NCBI GenBank assembly: GCA_003247275.1
Contig: QKAA01000001.1
Location: forward strand, 1-8,354
Source: a bacterium
Lineage (GTDB): Bacteria > Patescibacteriota > Microgenomatia > UBA1400 > RBG-16-45-19
Reading direction: 5' to 3'
Length of the DNA: 8,354 nt
The notes under the pieces are model-generated. The model was given only the letters and a program-made list of their open reading frames with translations. It had not been told where the DNA came from and made no database searches. Position numbers and translations under genes: made by a program. Positions 5,850-8,354 of the stretch are shown here, piece after piece. The first letter of the stretch is position 1. The number at the start of each line of letters is the position of its first letter.

Positions 5850-6752
5850 TTAGCTCACTATTTCCTGCAGCACGTGCGGAATTTCGTTCATTAAATCCGT
5901 TGCATTGAAAAAGGGACCAACCCGAGAAGCTAATCGTTCTCCCGCTCGCTTATTCACCACTGACGCCATATAAGCCGCTACCCACAAATCATTAGTTGCA
6001 GCCAAACCCGCCACCAATCCAGCCAACACATCTCCTGTCCCCCCTTTTGTCATCCCCGAATGTCCCCCTGATATTTCCACCACTTGTGTCCCATCAGTCA
6101 ATAAATCCACGCTCCCTTTAAGTAATATCACCAACCCCTGATGTTGTTTTGAAAAATCCAGCACCGCTTCTGCTGTGGCTTCTTTACCCGACAACCGTTC
6201 CCATTCTCGATGATGCGGCGTAATAATCATCTCTTTACCCAACAGCGACTCATCTACCTCTTGTAACGCTCCTCCGTCAATTACCCATCGCTTCGTCGGA
6301 TAACGACTCAACAAATAATTAACCACTTGAGAGGTTTTTTCTCCTTGAGATAATCCCTCCAAATCATCATGCTCAATCCCTCGACTTACCTTCATCTCTC
6401 CCTTCTCCTCACCTCTCTCCATTCCTGGGCCAATCACCACCACATCGTCTTCCACTACATAGTTTTCTACCTCGTTCCAGTTAAGTACAATCCCATTCCA
6501 AAATTTCTCTTGCAATTTGAATTTCATCAATTCCTGCACTTCTTCTGAAATCGAAGTCACATGCACCATATCCACCAACCGACTAGCTGTTTCCACTGCC
6601 CACAATACTGGCGCATGAAATAAATGTGACCCCCCAATCAGTAACACCTTCCCATTCTGACCTTTATGAGAGTCAGCAGCTGGCACATGAACATTTTCTT
6701 TCAACCAAGCCGTTGTCTTTTCTGATGATGCTTCAACCTGAGTAATCTTCAT
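5850..6752 (-). CDS. nnrD: ADP-dependent (S)-NAD(P)H-hydrate dehydratase
   Basis: NnrD repairs damaged cofactors: it dehydrates the S form of hydrated NADH or NADPH back to the normal cofactor with ADP as energy source, using a ribokinase-like fold. The 300 residues show the family order: SHKGQNGKVLLIGGS at 28-42, VVVIGPGM at 104-111, VIDGGAL at 157-163 (relatives usually have DADAL), MIITPHHREWERLSG at 175-189, LVILLKGSVDLL at 207-218, and GHSGMTKGGTGDVLAGL at 230-246 with the conserved Asp241. There is no N-terminal NnrE epimerase domain, so this is the stand-alone form. A charged stretch at about 112-140 after GPGM looks like a lineage-specific insertion. The ATG overlaps the recF stop (ATGA) and sits just below AGGAGGAGA, formed by the last recF codons. 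Translational coupling to recF is expected. It ends in TAA with no clear terminator beyond. Confidence 0.9.
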   Translation of the reverse strand: MKITQVEASSEKTTAWLKENVHVPAADSHKGQNGKVLLIGGSHLFHAPVLWAVETASRLVDMVHVTSISEEVQELMKFKLQEKFWNGIVLNWNEVENYVVEDDVVVIGPGMERGEEKGEMKVSRGIEHDDLEGLSQGEKTSQVVNYLLSRYPTKRWVIDGGALQEVDESLLGKEMIITPHHREWERLSGKEATAEAVLDFSKQHQGLVILLKGSVDLLTDGTQVVEISGGHSGMTKGGTGDVLAGLVAGLAATNDLWVAAYMASVVNKRAGERLASRVGPFFNATDLMNEIPHVLQEIVS

Positions 6753-7819
6753 TCTCCTCCTAACCGAATTGTAGTATTTTTTGATCCAAAATAATCACTC
6801 AAGGCCTCATCGGTCGTGGTTAGTATTGTTTGTTGCTTATCGCATAAGCGCACCACATACCCTATATGCCTATGATCCAACTCACTCAAAATATCATCCA
6901 ACAGTAATGTCGGTCTACTCCCCAAAGTTTTCTCCATCACCGCTATTTGTGCCTCTTTTAGCCACAACACCGCCATTCGCTGTTCTCCCCGAGATCCATA
7001 AATTGATAAATCTCTCTCTTTTAATGACTCATCTTTTGCTCCCATCTCCATCACTCGAAAATCATCCTTATGCGGTCCCACCAAGGTATAACCCACTGCT
7101 ACTTCAGCTGCAAAATGAGACTTCAAAGCCTCAGGGCTGATCATTGAGGGCTCATAAACAATTCTTAGTTGTGCCGCTCCCCACTCAACTTGGTTTACCT
7201 GTTCCAAAAATAACGTTCGTTTCTCATAAAGAATTGTTCCTTCTCTTAATAACAGCTGATCCCAAAACAACAGAGCTGAAGCCGTTACTCGCCCTTCTCT
7301 AATCTGATCCAACAATCGATTCCGTTGCCTCAAACCCTTCTGGTAAGACAACAGGCTTCGCTGATAATCGGCATCAATCTGAACCAGTACTTCATCTAGA
7401 AAACTTCGTCGCAATGACGGTTCCCCACTAATCAAATCCATGTCCTCTGGGCGAAACAATACTGCTCCAAAATATCCTAACAGCGACAGTTTCCGCTTTC
7501 CCGTTCCATTAATTTTGTACAGTCGTTTTGGTACCCGCTTACCCGAGACCATTCCTCGTGTCACCGTCACTTGAATCTCATCCATCTTCCCTTCCCTTTC
7601 CACCTCACCCATTACGTGACCTACTTCTGCTTCCCAGTTAACCATCTCGTCCACTTTACTCGCCCGAAAACTTTCTCCCGTTGATAGTAGCCAAAGTGCT
7701 TCTAAAATGTTTGACTTCCCCGCCGCATTCACTCCCACAATCAAATTAATTTTCTTACTAAACTGAATCTCCTTTTTCTGGTGATTTCGAAATCCAATCA
7801 ATGTCAGTGTCTTAATCAT
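6749..7819 (-). CDS. recF: DNA replication and repair protein RecF
   Basis: RecF is an SMC/ABC-like ATPase that binds gapped DNA and, with RecO and RecR, helps load RecA. The 356-residue product matches the E. coli length (357). Walker A GVNAAGKSN is at 29-37 with Lys35, followed by the typical ESFRASK stretch near 49-55. FRPEDMDLISGEPSLRR, a RecF hallmark, is at 122-138. The ABC signature SRGEQR is at 276-281 (relatives often have SQGQQ or SRGQQ). Walker B plus D-loop, TLLLDDILSELD, is at 304-315. I start it at ATG 7819, whose ATGA overlaps the upstream gene's stop. A frame extension to 7879 exists but would overlap that gene by 64 bases, and the family begins at MIKTLTLIGFRNH. The usual partners dnaA, dnaN and gyrB are not adjacent; instead it lies between a membrane protein and nnrD. 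Confidence 0.95.
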   Translation of the reverse strand: MIKTLTLIGFRNHQKKEIQFSKKINLIVGVNAAGKSNILEALWLLSTGESFRASKVDEMVNWEAEVGHVMGEVEREGKMDEIQVTVTRGMVSGKRVPKRLYKINGTGKRKLSLLGYFGAVLFRPEDMDLISGEPSLRRSFLDEVLVQIDADYQRSLLSYQKGLRQRNRLLDQIREGRVTASALLFWDQLLLREGTILYEKRTLFLEQVNQVEWGAAQLRIVYEPSMISPEALKSHFAAEVAVGYTLVGPHKDDFRVMEMGAKDESLKERDLSIYGSRGEQRMAVLWLKEAQIAVMEKTLGSRPTLLLDDILSELDHRHIGYVVRLCDKQQTILTTTDEALSDYFGSKNTTIRLGGE

Positions 7820-8354
7820 TTTGTCTCTTTTCTGCCAAACAACCACCTCACTCGCTTCCAATCTACCATCACTCGCCAACCCCCTCGCTTTAATCGCCGA
7901 ACGACAAGCACCAAACTCAAACCCACCATCAACGAAAACGACAATAACATCGGCAACAACATTTCATATTCAGTAATTCGCGGTTCAACCTTGTCAATTC
8001 CATACAGCAGCACCATAAATGCCACCCAAATAACAGCAAATGACATTTTTAAATCATTCCATCGCCCCAAATCTCCCCCCGTGTATCGAGTGTAATTATA
8101 CGTCGCTAACCAAAAACTAAAGCCCATTAACAACCCTCTCACCACTCCTTCCCAAGCTTTCGGCGTATTCGCCAGTGGAATATGGTTCATCTCCAACAAA
8201 GCTAAGCCCAAGGACGCCAACGCAATTCCCATAAACGCTAAATTGTGCGAAAAGGTCATGTGGAAATACCGATTAGTCTTCACCATTTCATTCGTCACTG
8301 AACCTTGAAGATCAGACAACACTTTTGTCACCGCATGAATCGCAATTCCCCCGT
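7816..8354 (-). CDS. Four-helix membrane protein, probably 5'-truncated
   Basis: The frame ends in a TGA that overlaps the recF ATG and stays open to the right edge of the window. The first plausible start inside is GTG at 8331 (171 residues), but no ribosome site sits at the right distance, and the codons above it (reading GGIAIHA) remain open, so the true start is probably beyond 8354. Counting from the GTG, four hydrophobic helices appear at about 30-48, 61-78, 96-112 and 124-144. A basic C-terminal tail (RRLKRGGWR and further Lys/Arg) is presumably cytoplasmic. Polar residues HNLAFMG at the first helix and TRYTGGDLGRWNDLK between helices 2 and 3 may be family marks, but I do not recognise the family. 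The strict coupling to recF suggests co-expression. The role is unknown. Confidence 0.75.
   Translation of the reverse strand, partial: GGIAIHAVTKVLSDLQGSVTNEMVKTNRYFHMTFSHNLAFMGIALASLGLALLEMNHIPLANTPKAWEGVVRGLLMGFSFWLATYNYTRYTGGDLGRWNDLKMSFAVIWVAFMVLLYGIDKVEPRITEYEMLLPMLLSFSLMVGLSLVLVVRRLKRGGWRVMVDWKRVRWLFGRKETK

Noticed and set aside
7820..7879. N-terminal extension of RecF by 20 residues
   Set aside because: It would overlap the upstream membrane gene by 64 bases, and the extension has no RecF-like content; the ATG at 7819 forms an ATGA overlap and begins at the family's usual N-terminus.
7781..8095. Plus-strand frame of 104 codons opposite recF and the membrane gene
   Set aside because: Low-complexity Asn/Thr/Ser-rich shadow with no motif; the minus-strand genes explain the region.
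1..8354. CRISPR arrays, tRNA/rRNA genes, insertion sequences or prophage genes
   Set aside because: No regularly spaced repeats, no cloverleaf-like or rRNA-like stretches, and no transposase or integrase motifs were seen on either strand by reading.
1..8354. Alternative genetic code with TGA as glycine
   Set aside because: TGA ends recF, the alkyltransferase and the first membrane gene exactly at family-appropriate lengths or start/stop overlaps, so it acts as a stop.

Overview
The window reads as a compact bacterial chromosome segment, most likely from the Candidate Phyla Radiation (Patescibacteria), perhaps a Microgenomates-like lineage. That is an inference from an archaeal-style ATP-dependent DNA ligase of LigB layout in a bacterial setting, very tight packing with several 1-14 base overlaps, a TTG start on an essential gene, small coupled membrane proteins, and shortened or divergent versions of household enzymes. 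No rRNA or other decisive taxonomic marker is present. TGA is used as an ordinary stop (after recF, the alkyltransferase and the first membrane protein), which argues against the lineages that read TGA as glycine.

Eight complete genes and two edge-truncated genes are supported. All but one lie on the minus strand, so the window is best read from right to left. Block 1 (8354-5850): a multi-pass membrane protein, probably cut at its 5' end by the window edge, then recF, then nnrD (NAD(P)H-hydrate dehydratase), each joined to the next by an ATGA stop/start overlap. Block 2 (5849-2676): a 138-base gap with a convincing promoter, then a Fic-domain AMP-transferase with a C-terminal winged helix, a 63-residue two-helix membrane protein, and the ATP-dependent DNA ligase. 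Block 3 (2683-1592, plus strand): one MGDG-synthase-like glycosyltransferase, convergent with the ligase; the two stop codons overlap. Block 4 (1475-1): peptidyl-tRNA hydrolase (TTG start), an O6-alkylguanine-DNA-alkyltransferase-like protein, a 99-residue unnamed protein, and a membrane protein that runs off the left edge. The first three genes of block 4 overlap one another.

DNA maintenance is a loose theme: RecF (gap repair), LigB (nick sealing) and the alkyltransferase (alkylation response) lie within about 7 kb. They are mixed with metabolite repair (NnrD), translation recycling (Pth), post-translational modification (Fic) and membrane glycolipid synthesis. The plus strand is strongly C-rich over G throughout, whichever strand is coding. 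This suggests the minus strand is the leading strand and the glycosyltransferase is the one lagging-strand gene. No tRNA, rRNA, CRISPR array, insertion sequence or convincing intrinsic terminator was seen. No gap between genes exceeds 300 bases. I found no clear new multi-gene system; the best leads are the unnamed 99-residue protein coupled to the alkyltransferase and the Fic/small-membrane-protein/ligase unit.
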